Below, one piece after another: positions 49,482-58,535 of a stretch of DNA of 64,000 bases. Position numbers and translations under genes: made by a program. Within the stretch, counting starts at the first letter, position 1, and each line of letters opens with the position of its first letter. The notes beneath the pieces are model-generated. The model worked only from the letters and a program-made list of their open reading frames with translations. It did not search any database and was not told the DNA's origin. Origin of the DNA: Scheffersomyces stipitis CBS 6054 (lineage: Eukaryota > Ascomycota > Pichiomycetes > Serinales > Debaryomycetaceae); the NCBI RefSeq assembly GCF_000209165.1, contig NC_009045.1:1178001-1242000 (forward strand). The letters run 5' to 3'.

Positions 49482-52400
49482 ATGAGAATACTAACAAGTC
49501 CAGTCGCTCATATCGCGAATAGTGTCGGCGGCGCTGTGTTTGTGACCCAACCAGCTAAGGCTGTTGAGTCTTCTTTCACTAGCTACTTCCCAGATGCCTA
49601 CACTTTGATCGAGTCCAACGATCCTTATGCCCACATTGACAACTACTTGCAGTCACAGGAGGAAGTAGACTTTGTTACTGTCACATCCAGTGGCTTCACT
49701 GTTTTGAGAAACTTGCCATTCTTGTCAGCTGCTACCTTCAAGGCCAACAGAGTCGTTTCTCACGTGCAACTCGATAATTTCGACTTCTCCATTGTTTCTA
49801 GCTTGAGGGACTTGGGTTACCCAGTGTTGATTTCGCAGTCCCCTAAAGAATCTGCTCAATACGCCAAAGTCGCATATAACTTGGCTACTAGATTAAACAC
49901 CTCAGTCTTCCACTTCTTTGTTCCATCAAACTTCAAGAGCAATGATGCCGCTAACATCAAGGGTAAGACTCTTCTCAATGATATCCAAGATTTGGAAATT
50001 GGTGCCATCCTTGAAGAATTCGATGTCCAACCATTTGAAGCTGCTAACTCTGTATCAAAGCCAAATGACTCTATCTTGTTCTTGGGTCAATTAAGTGAAG
50101 AGCTCGTCAAGGCTGCTACCAAGGAAAACACCTTGTTGATCTCTGTCAAGGTATACCAACCTTTCCAGTTACAGAAGTTGTTGAGCATTATTCCAGCATC
50201 TGTACAGACTATCACTTTGGTTGAACAAAGCACTTCGTCGACTTCTTTCTCTCCTTTGCTCTTGGATTTCTTCCAAGAATACACCAAGTTCCAGACTTTG
50301 AAGAATTTCACCAAGATAGTTGCTGCTACCTTTGGCTTCATCAAGGCTGACAAGTTCTCTCAAACCGTCACCAACTTGTTGTCCAACGTCAGATCCGAAC
50401 AACCAATTCAAAACCTTTCTTTTGGTAAGGTGAATACAGAGTTGACTACCAAGTCTTCCATTCAAAGAAATGTAGAACATGCCAAGGCCGTCGAAAAGGC
50501 TTACACTTTAGAACAAGCTTACTTGAAGGTCTTGCAGCAGATCAACTCCGGAAATTTGAACGTTTTGAACGAGTACGAGTCTGATAATGTTGGTCTTGAA
50601 ACCAACCCTGAGTTTGGTTTTGGTTCGTTTTTGTTTGATGAACAGCAACAGCAACGTTTAGTTAATTTGGTTTACAAGTCTGTTCAAGAAAACCCATTCC
50701 ACACTATTGACAACGGAAACTTAATTGAATACTTGTCTAAGTGGCTAGTTCAAATTAAGGAAACTGGTGCTGTTGAAAACAAGTTAGTCGAAGAAATTAT
50801 CTCATTATTACAGACTGACGAGACCACCGCTATTGCCCGTGAATTGCTTTCCTTAGCTGAATACTTCAAGGTTAACAGAAACTGGTTGGTAGGATCGGAT
50901 GCTTGGTCTTATGACTTGGGTTCTTCTGGTGTTCACAACTTGATCACTTCAGGAAAGAATATTAACATGTTGATCATTGATTCTGAACCATACCAGGACA
51001 AAGCTGCCGGTAGGTCCTCCAACGGTTACCGTAAGAAGGATGTTGGTCTCTACGCCATAAACTACGGTAATGTCTACGTTGCCTCTGTAGCCATCTACTC
51101 TTCTTACACCCAGGTATTGCAAGCTTTCATTGAAGCCGAAAAGTTCAACGGTCCATCGATTGTGTTAGCCTACTTGCCATACAACAAGGAAACCGACAAC
51201 ACCTTGTCCATCTTGCAAGAAACGAAGAAGGCTGTGGACAGCGGTTACTGGCCATTGTACAGATATAATCCTAGCATAGAGAGCGAGGCTGACTCCTTCA
51301 AGTTGGACTCTTCCAATTTGAGAAAGCAGTTGAAAGAATTCTTGGACCGTGAAAATAAGTTGACTTTGTTGGCCGCCAAGAACCCTGTTTTGTCTAGAAA
51401 CTTAACTGCTACTGCTACTTCTGAAGTCAAAAAGCAACAGAAGAAGGTAGCTGCCGATTCCTATGCCAAGTTACTTCAAGGTCTTTCTGGTCCACCATTG
51501 ACTGTCGCCTTTGCTTCAGATGGCGGCAATGCTGAAGCTGTTGCCAAAAAAGTAAACAGACAAGCCTTGGGTAGAGGGTTGAAATCGGTAGTGTTGGCTA
51601 TGGATGACTTGTCAATTGAAGATTTGCCTACTGAAACCAACATTGTCTTCATTACCTCTACTTCTGGTCAAGGTGAGTTCCCAACAAACGGTAAGCAGTT
51701 CTGGGACGGTTTGAAGAACACCACCGACTTGGAGTTGTCTACTGTTAAATATTCTGTTTTCGGCTTGGGTGACTCTCAGTACTGGCCCAGAAAGGAAGAC
51801 AAGCATTACTACAATAAGCCAGCTAAAGACTTAGAATCCAAGTTGAAACTCTACGGTGGTATTGAATTGGCTGAGATTGGTTTGGGTGACGACCAGGATG
51901 CTGATGGATTCAACACTGGTTTCAACGAGTGGATTCCAAAGATTTGGAAGGCGCTTGGAGTTGACAATGTTGAGGGAGTCGAAGAACCAAAACCAATCAC
52001 CAACGAAGACATGAAAATCAACTCTGATTTCTTGCGAGGCACCATTGTAGAAGGATTGAACGATCAGTCTACTGGTTCTATTAGTGCTGTTGATCAACAG
52101 TTGACCAAGTTCCACGGTATCTACATGCAAGATGATCGTGATATTAGAGACGAACGTAAGAGTCAAGGGTTGGAGCCAGCTTACGCTTTTATGGTTCGTG
52201 TTAGATTGCCTGGAGGACAAGCCTCTCCAGCCCAGTACTTGAAGATGAACGAATTGTCCGACTTCAGAGGTAACGGGACCTTGAAGATCACCACCAGAGC
52301 CACCTTCCAGTTGCACGGTGTTGTCAAGCACAATTTGAAACCAGCTATCAGAGGTATGAATGCTTCCTTGATGGATACTTTAGCTGCCTGTGGTGATGTT

Positions 52401-53771
52401 AACAGAAACGTCATGGTTTCTGCCTTACCCCACAATGCTAAGGTACATGCTCAAATTTCCAGTATTGGTGCTAAGATCTCAGAACATTTGTTACCAAATA
52501 CTACTGCTTATCACGAAATCTGGTTACAGGGCGAAGATGAAAGTGACAAGCCAGGTGACAGAGACAACTGGGAAACTCGTAAGAATGGTCCAACCAAGAC
52601 CAAGACGTTGGTTGCTGGTAACGCTTTAGCTGATCTTGAGCCTCTTTATGGTAGTACTTATTTACCAAGAAAATTCAAGATCGTTATCACCGTACCTCCA
52701 TTCAATGATGTCGATGTTTATGCTCATGACATTGGTTTGATTGCCATTGTGATCAACAACGAAGTCATTGGTTTCAACATGTTAGTGGGTGGTGGTATGG
52801 GTTCGACCCATAACAACAAGAAGACATACCCTAGAACCGGTTCCATGTTTGGTTTCGTTCCTGTTGACAAGATCCACTTGGCTTGTGAGAAGGTGATGCT
52901 TGTACAGAGGGACTTTGGTGATAGAACCAACAGAAAGCACGCCAGATTGAAGTACACAATTGACGACATGGGAGTTGATATTTTCAAGGGTAAGGTCGAA
53001 GACTTGTTGGGCTTCAAATTCGAGGAACCAAAAGAATTCAAGATCGAGTCCAACATCGACTACTTCGGTTGGTGCAAGGATGAATTGGGTTACAACCACT
53101 TCACATGCTTCATCGAAAACGGTAGAATAGAAGACACTGCTGAACTTCCTCAAAAAACTGGTTTGAAGAATATTGCCGAATACTTAAACGGTGGCAGATC
53201 TGGTGAGTTCCGTTTAACTGGTAATCAGCACTTAGTCATTTCCAACATCGAGGACGCAGACTTGACCCATGTCAAGTCTTTATTGGCTGAGTATAAGTTG
53301 GACAACACTGATTTTTCCGCCTTGAGATTGTCTTCATCGTCTTGTGTTGCTTTCCCTACCTGTGGTTTGGCTATGGCTGAATCTGAACGTTACTTGCCAG
53401 AGTTGATCACCAAGTTGGAAACCTCTTTGGAAGAGTTCGGCTTGAGACATGACTCTGTGGTGATGAGAATGACAGGTTGTCCAAACGGTTGTGCTAGACC
53501 ATGGCTTGCTGAAGTTGCCTTGGTTGGTAAAGCTTATGGAGCCTACAATTTGATGTTAGGTGGTGGACACCATGGTGAGAGATTAAACAAGATCTATAGA
53601 TATTCTATCAAGGAAGATGAAATATTAGACATCTTGTTGCCATTGTTCAAGAGATGGAGTTTGGAAAGAGAAGAAGGCGAACCATTTGGTGACTTCGTTA
53701 TTAGAATCGGAATCATCAAGCCTACTACCGAAGGTAAATACTTCCACGATGATATTCCCGAAGATGCTTAA
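49482..53771 (+). CDS. MET5: assimilatory sulfite reductase beta subunit
   Basis: A 1429-residue NADPH-dependent sulfite reductase subunit reducing sulfite to sulfide with its partner Met10. The N-terminal ~640 residues are the pyruvate-ferredoxin-oxidoreductase-like region of fungal Met5. A flavodoxin-like domain starts at about residue 672 (LTVAFASDGGNAEAVAKK, then TSTSGQGEFPTNGKQFW and FGLGDSQYW). The hemoprotein part has RGNGTLKITTRATFQLHGV and the siroheme/4Fe-4S ligands Cys1288 and Cys1294 (CVAFPTC) and Cys1333 and Cys1337 (GCPNGC), i.e. C-x5-C-x38-C-x3-C. Its length agrees with S. cerevisiae Met5 (1442). Strong codon bias, and I found no in-frame CTG. TCACGTG sites upstream support sulfur-regulon control. 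It is convergent with NBL1 (104 bp). Confidence 0.98.
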   Translation: MRILTSPVAHIANSVGGAVFVTQPAKAVESSFTSYFPDAYTLIESNDPYAHIDNYLQSQEEVDFVTVTSSGFTVLRNLPFLSAATFKANRVVSHVQLDNFDFSIVSSLRDLGYPVLISQSPKESAQYAKVAYNLATRLNTSVFHFFVPSNFKSNDAANIKGKTLLNDIQDLEIGAILEEFDVQPFEAANSVSKPNDSILFLGQLSEELVKAATKENTLLISVKVYQPFQLQKLLSIIPASVQTITLVEQSTSSTSFSPLLLDFFQEYTKFQTLKNFTKIVAATFGFIKADKFSQTVTNLLSNVRSEQPIQNLSFGKVNTELTTKSSIQRNVEHAKAVEKAYTLEQAYLKVLQQINSGNLNVLNEYESDNVGLETNPEFGFGSFLFDEQQQQRLVNLVYKSVQENPFHTIDNGNLIEYLSKWLVQIKETGAVENKLVEEIISLLQTDETTAIARELLSLAEYFKVNRNWLVGSDAWSYDLGSSGVHNLITSGKNINMLIIDSEPYQDKAAGRSSNGYRKKDVGLYAINYGNVYVASVAIYSSYTQVLQAFIEAEKFNGPSIVLAYLPYNKETDNTLSILQETKKAVDSGYWPLYRYNPSIESEADSFKLDSSNLRKQLKEFLDRENKLTLLAAKNPVLSRNLTATATSEVKKQQKKVAADSYAKLLQGLSGPPLTVAFASDGGNAEAVAKKVNRQALGRGLKSVVLAMDDLSIEDLPTETNIVFITSTSGQGEFPTNGKQFWDGLKNTTDLELSTVKYSVFGLGDSQYWPRKEDKHYYNKPAKDLESKLKLYGGIELAEIGLGDDQDADGFNTGFNEWIPKIWKALGVDNVEGVEEPKPITNEDMKINSDFLRGTIVEGLNDQSTGSISAVDQQLTKFHGIYMQDDRDIRDERKSQGLEPAYAFMVRVRLPGGQASPAQYLKMNELSDFRGNGTLKITTRATFQLHGVVKHNLKPAIRGMNASLMDTLAACGDVNRNVMVSALPHNAKVHAQISSIGAKISEHLLPNTTAYHEIWLQGEDESDKPGDRDNWETRKNGPTKTKTLVAGNALADLEPLYGSTYLPRKFKIVITVPPFNDVDVYAHDIGLIAIVINNEVIGFNMLVGGGMGSTHNNKKTYPRTGSMFGFVPVDKIHLACEKVMLVQRDFGDRTNRKHARLKYTIDDMGVDIFKGKVEDLLGFKFEEPKEFKIESNIDYFGWCKDELGYNHFTCFIENGRIEDTAELPQKTGLKNIAEYLNGGRSGEFRLTGNQHLVISNIEDADLTHVKSLLAEYKLDNTDFSALRLSSSSCVAFPTCGLAMAESERYLPELITKLETSLEEFGLRHDSVVMRMTGCPNGCARPWLAEVALVGKAYGAYNLMLGGGHHGERLNKIYRYSIKEDEILDILLPLFKRWSLEREEGEPFGDFVIRIGIIKPTTEGKYFHDDIPEDA

Positions 53772-53875
53772 TGTTTCATTTCGACACATATACAATAGAT
53801 TCATGAACATATCCCTATAATTCTGCATTATCTTTTATACTATTTAATAAAAATGTTACTATATTATGATAATAA

Positions 53876-54241
53876 TTATCTTTTGGATATTCTTCCAGAG
53901 TTATCTTTCAAGATAGAACTTTGAGATGCGCTTGCACTTACGCTTCTACTACCAGCAGAACTTGATATTCGCAGAGCATTCACACTCTCCTGCTGCTTTA
54001 TCCTGGTTATATCTGCTAGTAAATTCTTGACTGTTGTCTTTCGTTTTCTTTCTACCAGTAGAGAGTCTTTGATTTTGACATTCCAAAGTGTCACACTGAC
54101 CGAATTAAGTCTGCGGAGGACTTTTTGCTCTGCAACTGTTGCTCTTTTAGATGCTTGCTCTCGCAATTGTTGTTCCACCTTTTGACATTCGTCCTGGAGA
54201 TGTCGTATTATTCTTTCTTTCTCGGACTTTGTTAATGCCAT
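53876..54241 (-). CDS. NBL1: borealin-like chromosomal passenger subunit Nbl1
   Basis: A 121-residue protein whose first ~70 residues match the Nbl1/Borealin N-terminal helix: SEKERIIRHLQDECQKVEQQL, then RRLNSVSVTLWNVKIKDSL, the conserved R-x-N-x-[IV]-x-x-x-L-W block. Family role: the helix forms a three-helix bundle with Bir1/survivin and Sli15/INCENP that targets Aurora B (Ipl1) to centromeres and the spindle. The C-terminal 45 residues are Ser-rich with basic spots (SSSAGSRSVSASASQSSILK), and are absent from the 73-residue S. cerevisiae protein; these could be phosphosites. Divergent from RPN10. A forkhead-type GTAAACAA lies 159 bp upstream. Confidence 0.75.
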   Translation of the reverse strand: MALTKSEKERIIRHLQDECQKVEQQLREQASKRATVAEQKVLRRLNSVSVTLWNVKIKDSLLVERKRKTTVKNLLADITRIKQQESVNALRISSSAGSRSVSASASQSSILKDNSGRISKR

Positions 54242-54399
54242 ATTGTATGTGACGTATATGTGGATGGATGTAGAACGACCAGCTCAAAGAGTGTAAGTGT
54301 GGTTTTGTGTATATAAAGACAAGATGAATAAAATAGCTTAACTATTCTTTAATCAATTATGGTATTCTAGAGTCAAATGAGTTAATATCGTCAAAGTAT

Positions 54400-54407
54400 G
54401 TAAACAA
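54400..54407 (+). promoter_or_regulatory. forkhead-type site GTAAACAA
   Basis: Exact GTAAACAA, the Fkh1/Fkh2 consensus linked to G2/M genes, 159 bp upstream of NBL1. The target is inferred from the mitotic role of NBL1. Confidence 0.4.
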
Positions 54408-54506
54408 TATCACTCTAGAGAAGTTCAGCAGGATCAAAGTGTAAACCAATAATGAATTAAATTCCTGCACATTATCTCAACTAGATTCGATTCTCAGCGA
54501 ACCAAC

Positions 54507-54515
54507 GGTGGCAAG
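54507..54515 (+). promoter_or_regulatory. PACE-like element upstream of RPN10
   Basis: GGTGGCAAG matches the Rpn4-bound PACE nonamer GGTGGCAAA at 8 of 9 positions, 211 bp before the RPN10 ATG. Proteasome genes in yeasts share this element. Confidence 0.55.
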
Positions 54516-54633
54516 GAATAACAGCAATATCTTTCTCCGGAAACATTACACAGCTAAAACAAACAAGGCAGAGCACAATTGTCAATTCTGAGAGTGTATT
54601 CACTGGTGTATTGCTTCTATATCATCCATAAGT

Positions 54634-54640
54634 TATATAA
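54634..54640 (+). promoter_or_regulatory. TATA box of RPN10
   Basis: TATATAA, 86 bp upstream of the RPN10 ATG. Confidence 0.45.
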
Positions 54641-54725
54641 CTCTTAAGTTTATCTCAGTTTATATTGTTGAATAGGTCTTTGATCGTTTACATCCTATTA
54701 GATTTTCCCTATACATTCATTCAAA

Positions 54726-55571
54726 ATGGTTCTCGAAGCAACCATGATAGCGATCGACAACTCCGAGTACATGAGAAACGGGGACTACTTGACGACCAGA
54801 TACGATGCACAATTGACAGCCACAGAATTCATTTTCCAAAACAAGGTCAACTCGAACCCAGAAAACACAGTGGGTTTACTAGCATATGGAGGCTCTGGAC
54901 CGCAAGTATTGTCGACATTGACAACAGACTTTGGAAAAATCTTGTCAGGTGTCCACGACACCAAGATTGCAGGCGAGAACCACTTTTCCAGCGGAATCCA
55001 GGTGGCTGCGTTGGCATTGAAGCATCGTCAGAATAAGGTACAGCAACAGAGAATCATAGTCTTTGTCGGTTCACCTGTAAACGAATCGGAAAAGGAATTA
55101 GAGAAGTTGGCCAAAAAGATGAAGAAAAACAACGTAGCCATAGACATCATTAACTTTGGTGAAGAATCGGTCAACACGTCCAAGTTGGAGAAATTCAACT
55201 CAGTGATAAATAACCACGACAACTCGCATCTTGTCACTATTCCTCCAGGACCAAGATTGTTGTACGAGGTGATTGCCTCGTCTCCTATTTTGGTTGAAGG
55301 AGGTTTCGAAGTCGACGGTGTCGACATGGATGGCTTTGGAGCTGGCGGCTTTGGCAACGACCTCCTTGACCCCAACATGGATCCAGATTTGGCATTGGCA
55401 TTGAGACTTTCTTTGGAGGAAGAAAGAACCAGACAGGAAAGAGAAGCTGCCGATAGAGCAAAGAAGGACGCGGCTGTTTCCAGCGAGTTGGAGAAGATCG
55501 ACGAAGGCAAGGAGGGGGACGACAAGAAGGATGAAGACTCCAAGGATGTTGACATGGAAGGAGCACAGTAG
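54726..55571 (+). CDS. RPN10: 26S proteasome ubiquitin receptor Rpn10
   Basis: A 281-residue subunit of the 19S regulatory particle. A von Willebrand A domain covers residues 1-190: MVLEATMIAIDNSEYMRNGDY, then NTVGLLAYGGSGPQVLSTLT, RIIVFVGSPVNESEKEL and VAIDIINFGEESVN. A single ubiquitin-interacting motif follows at about residues 217-236 (DPDLALALRLSLEEERTRQ), as in yeast Rpn10 (268 aa), which also has one UIM. The acidic Lys/Asp/Glu tail is common in the family. A long antisense frame (55028-55696, minus) comes from the codon pattern and was not called. PACE and TATA elements lie upstream. Confidence 0.97.
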   Translation: MVLEATMIAIDNSEYMRNGDYLTTRYDAQLTATEFIFQNKVNSNPENTVGLLAYGGSGPQVLSTLTTDFGKILSGVHDTKIAGENHFSSGIQVAALALKHRQNKVQQQRIIVFVGSPVNESEKELEKLAKKMKKNNVAIDIINFGEESVNTSKLEKFNSVINNHDNSHLVTIPPGPRLLYEVIASSPILVEGGFEVDGVDMDGFGAGGFGNDLLDPNMDPDLALALRLSLEEERTRQEREAADRAKKDAAVSSELEKIDEGKEGDDKKDEDSKDVDMEGAQ

Positions 55572-55885
55572 ATGTAAAACAATATACAAAGTAATGAAAC
55601 GTGAAGCGTAGTGCGAATAGAGTAGAACCAATGAGATTGTACCCAGTAATGCCTGTTATCGTACAAGTATCTGCCACCGTAATGAGTAAGCGACACACCA
55701 ACATATTATGGCATAAATTGCATACAGCGAAGACTTTCGCTTATTCAAGACTGCACTGCGATTCTCTATTCTTTTTCACTAAGCTATTGCCGCAAAAATA
55801 GCTGCGAAAAATAGCTGCGAATATATCTCTCAACCTTTCTAGCCATTACTCTTCTTTAAGTTCAACAGCCGCTTTTAATACCTTG
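55572..55885. other. intergenic, RPN10 to GAF gene
   Basis: 314 bp with a 13-bp tandem duplication (55794-55819) just before the GAF gene. No gene seen. Confidence 0.55.
55794..55819 (+). repeat. AAAAATAGCTGCG x2 tandem repeat
   Basis: Two perfect 13-bp copies, 67-92 bp before the GAF gene ATG. It may double a promoter element. Confidence 0.65.
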
Positions 55886-57442
55886 ATGAACCATTCAAGC
55901 AAGGACCCAGGAACTTCTTCCCTGAAGGCAAGGAAGCCCAAGACCGTCAACAGCAGCGTCAAGCCGGATCTGATAATCAGAATTGGTATTAATAACGGTA
56001 CTGAATTTAGAAATATCCCGCTCACTACATCCCAGTTTCTAGACGCATATTCAAAAGTAAGTTAGATTACATTGTACAATAACTAGATTAAATATTAACA
56101 TAAAAAGGGTAAGTGGAACTTGTCCAATGTGCCCTGTCCACCTTGTATGGAGCCGGTTGGATTTTTGAAGGCTCCCGAATGCTATAGAGAATCACTCCGC
56201 AGAGAGCCAGTTCTCAAGTATTCCAAACTTGACCATTGGAATGACAAGAGCATATTCAAGAAAATTATTGTTAGACTTAGAAAGACTTTCAATGTTAGTG
56301 GCGTTTCCATTTCAATTATAGACAACACAAAAACTATGATCAAAATCGAAACGCTGTTGAATGTGAGCGAGATTCCCAGAGGCGTCTCTATAGATTGTCA
56401 TGCTATTCTATCACAGGGATACTTTCTTATTTTGGATACTACAAAGGATTGGAGAACATCCCAGAATCCGTTTGTTACTGGACTACCATTTATTAAGTTC
56501 TACTGCGGTGTGCCATTGTTAACCCAGACAGGCGAAGCCATTGGCGTATTAGCTATTTTTGATTCGTTCGCGAAGCCAACGTTTTCAGAAGAGAATTGTC
56601 ATAAGCTTCAGGACATCAGCAAAGAGGTCGTGGAGATGTTGGATACACCAAGCGAAACCTTCACAAAAGCAAAGAAGTCAAATGAGAGCAACCTTCAATT
56701 GGACAATGAATTAAATGAGTTGAACCAACGGCTTGGAAGAGCTACCAGCACGAAGTCCTTACTCAAGACTGTTTTTGAAAAAGATGGTTCAGGTGGTCCG
56801 TACTCCCAAAACCACAATTTTAGATTTAACAGGATACTAAAAGGCGAAGATAATAAAATGCAACACAAGATAATCTGGGATAAGCTATTCCGTATTGGTT
56901 CGTTGAAAAATGCGGCATCATCTTTGGCTAACAGTATCTCAATTATCTATAAAATTGAATTGGTCTATTTCATTGAAATAAGAATTGCTGAACCGTACCA
57001 GACAGCACCAGAATACTTCCCTGCTAATGAGGTGAAAATCGAAGCTGAAAATTACCGTCATGCCAATAAATTGATCAAAAAAGAAAACCAGGAAAGTGAG
57101 TACATGAGTAGAATCATTGGAGGTAACTCTAGTGCAACTTTTTGCCTCGACAATTCGATTTTGTACAAAGCCTTCACATCAGAATTCGGAGTTGAGTACA
57201 TCAACAAGGTGACAAAATACAAGTACAATAAGGGAATCATAATGCCGTTCTACAGAAACAACTCCAAGCTTGTTCGCAAATCACAAGCATCTGACAAAAA
57301 GGTACTTGATGTATTCTTACGAAGTGGGGGGTACCTAATAGCATGTTTTAATGAGTCTGCAGAGTTTGATTTCAGCCCCGAAGTTGTATCTGAGATTTAC
57401 ACTCTCACTCGAATGTTGAGGAAGATATATCTCACTTCATGA
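55886..57442 (+). CDS. GAF-domain protein of unknown function, spliced
   Basis: Spliced gene: exon 1 is 55886-56056 (57 codons) and exon 2 is 56108-57442, giving 501 residues. Exon 1 ends LDAYSK; the frame then hits GTA AGT TAG, and exon 2 has no ATG at its 5' end, so splicing joins YSK to GKWNLSNVP. A GAF domain spans roughly residues 95-235: FKKIIVRLRKTFNVSGVSIS, CHAILSQGYFLILDTTKDWRT, FYCGVPLLTQTGEAIGVLAIFD. A second alpha/beta region (about 300-480, ISIIYKIELVYFIEIR and GGYLIACFNESAEFDF) may be a divergent GAF. No kinase or cyclase module is attached. It ends 34 bp from the convergent CSM3. The ligand is unknown. Confidence 0.75.
56057..56107 (+). other. spliceosomal intron of GAF gene (51 bp)
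   Basis: 5' site GTAAGT, branch-like TATTAAC at 56093-56099 (one mismatch to TACTAAC), and 3' AAAAAG ending at 56107. Removing it keeps frame; retaining it brings an in-frame TAG after two codons. Confidence 0.8.
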
Positions 57443-57476
57443 TTTGATAGCGTTTGATAATTAATTAGTATGAAAT

Positions 57477-58535
57477 TCATAGCCCCATTTCTTTCATTAC
57501 TTCCTCTTCGGCATCGTAGTCGGACTCTTGAGGTGGTCGTTCTTGATGAACGAATGTTTCATTAAGCAGAGCATAGAAATCATCGTCATCAGAGAAAGCG
57601 TCATGGTCAGATTCATTGTTGGTAGTATTTGTAAGATCAGATACTTGAGTTAACACTGGTATTGCTATAGGTTGAATGTTAACTTCAGATTTGTCAACTA
57701 TGGTGGTATCAGTATCCGAAACACCAGTGATATCAGCCAAGTCTGGTTTAGAAACCACAATAGACAGTACTGCTATATTTGGGGAAACTGTTTCTGGAGG
57801 AGGAGGGGTGTGATACAAGTCATCGTCATCATTATCGCCAACAAATAAACCATTTGTTTCACCTGACGTTTCAGTGGATACAACGTTATTAATGTTTGAT
57901 GCTTCAATAATATCTTCTGTTTCTTGATTCTCAGCATCAACAATTATATTCCCTGCTTGAAGTGTATTTTCTCGTTCTTCTTGTTCAACAATTATGCCAC
58001 TAGCCTCCTTCAACTTAATGATCTCCTGTTCTATCAATTCTCTTCTGTATAGTCTTAATCTGGGGGACTTAGCTCCCAACAATCGCAACAAATGCACACA
58101 GTCTTTGAAGTTGGCTTTAGGAAACATGCCGTGGCACCACAATTGGTAGAACTGCAATACAGAGGACAAGTTATCGTATTCATGTTGAAATTTCTGTGCT
58201 CTGTGAACGCGACCGTTCTTGGATTTCTCCTCAAACTGCTTGTCATTTCTTTGTATCGTTTTCAGAAGTTTATGGTGATTCTTCAAAAGGTACCCTAACC
58301 CTTTTTGACTGAATATTCTGTTGTTATCTACACGAGCAGTTGGTTTTCTCTTAGTCAACTTAATTTGGGTATCAAGACCAAGGAGATCATCCTGTTCGGC
58401 ATCCGCAACATTGGAATCTCCATCTACAGGGTCATGTTCACCGCTGGTTATATGTTGATGTACATCTTGGTCGTCGGCACGAAACGACTCAAATTGTTCC
58501 AAGGATTCCGAATAATCGTCGAGAAAGCCACTCAT
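57477..58535 (-). CDS. CSM3: replication fork protection protein Csm3 (Tipin/Swi3)
   Basis: A 352-residue homologue of Csm3/Swi3/Tipin, which with Tof1 stabilises paused replication forks and passes checkpoint signals. The Swi3 domain lies at about residues 65-180: RVDNNRIFSQKGLGYLLKNH, LSSVLQFYQLWCHGMFPKANFKDCVHLLRLLGAKSPRLRLYRRELIEQEI, the most conserved block of the family. Flanks are acidic and low in complexity. Yeast Csm3 is 317 residues. An ACGCGT box lies 91 bp upstream. Confidence 0.92.
   Translation of the reverse strand: MSGFLDDYSESLEQFESFRADDQDVHQHITSGEHDPVDGDSNVADAEQDDLLGLDTQIKLTKRKPTARVDNNRIFSQKGLGYLLKNHHKLLKTIQRNDKQFEEKSKNGRVHRAQKFQHEYDNLSSVLQFYQLWCHGMFPKANFKDCVHLLRLLGAKSPRLRLYRRELIEQEIIKLKEASGIIVEQEERENTLQAGNIIVDAENQETEDIIEASNINNVVSTETSGETNGLFVGDNDDDDLYHTPPPPETVSPNIAVLSIVVSKPDLADITGVSDTDTTIVDKSEVNIQPIAIPVLTQVSDLTNTTNNESDHDAFSDDDDFYALLNETFVHQERPPQESDYDAEEEVMKEMGL

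Larger units (their letters stand above)
54242..54725. other. divergent promoter region NBL1 / RPN10
   Basis: 484 bp. It contains GTAAACAA (54400-54407), a PACE-like GGTGGCAAG (54507-54515) and TATATAA (54634-54640). No gene. Confidence 0.6.

Noticed and set aside
54243..54275. TG-rich stretch resembling yeast telomeric repeat
   Set aside because: Single occurrence with no tandem copies, in the middle of a promoter.
55028..55696. 222-codon minus-strand frame antisense to RPN10
   Set aside because: It mirrors the codon bias of RPN10, is Ser/Leu low-complexity over the acidic tail, and has no family features. RPN10 is unmistakable on the other strand.
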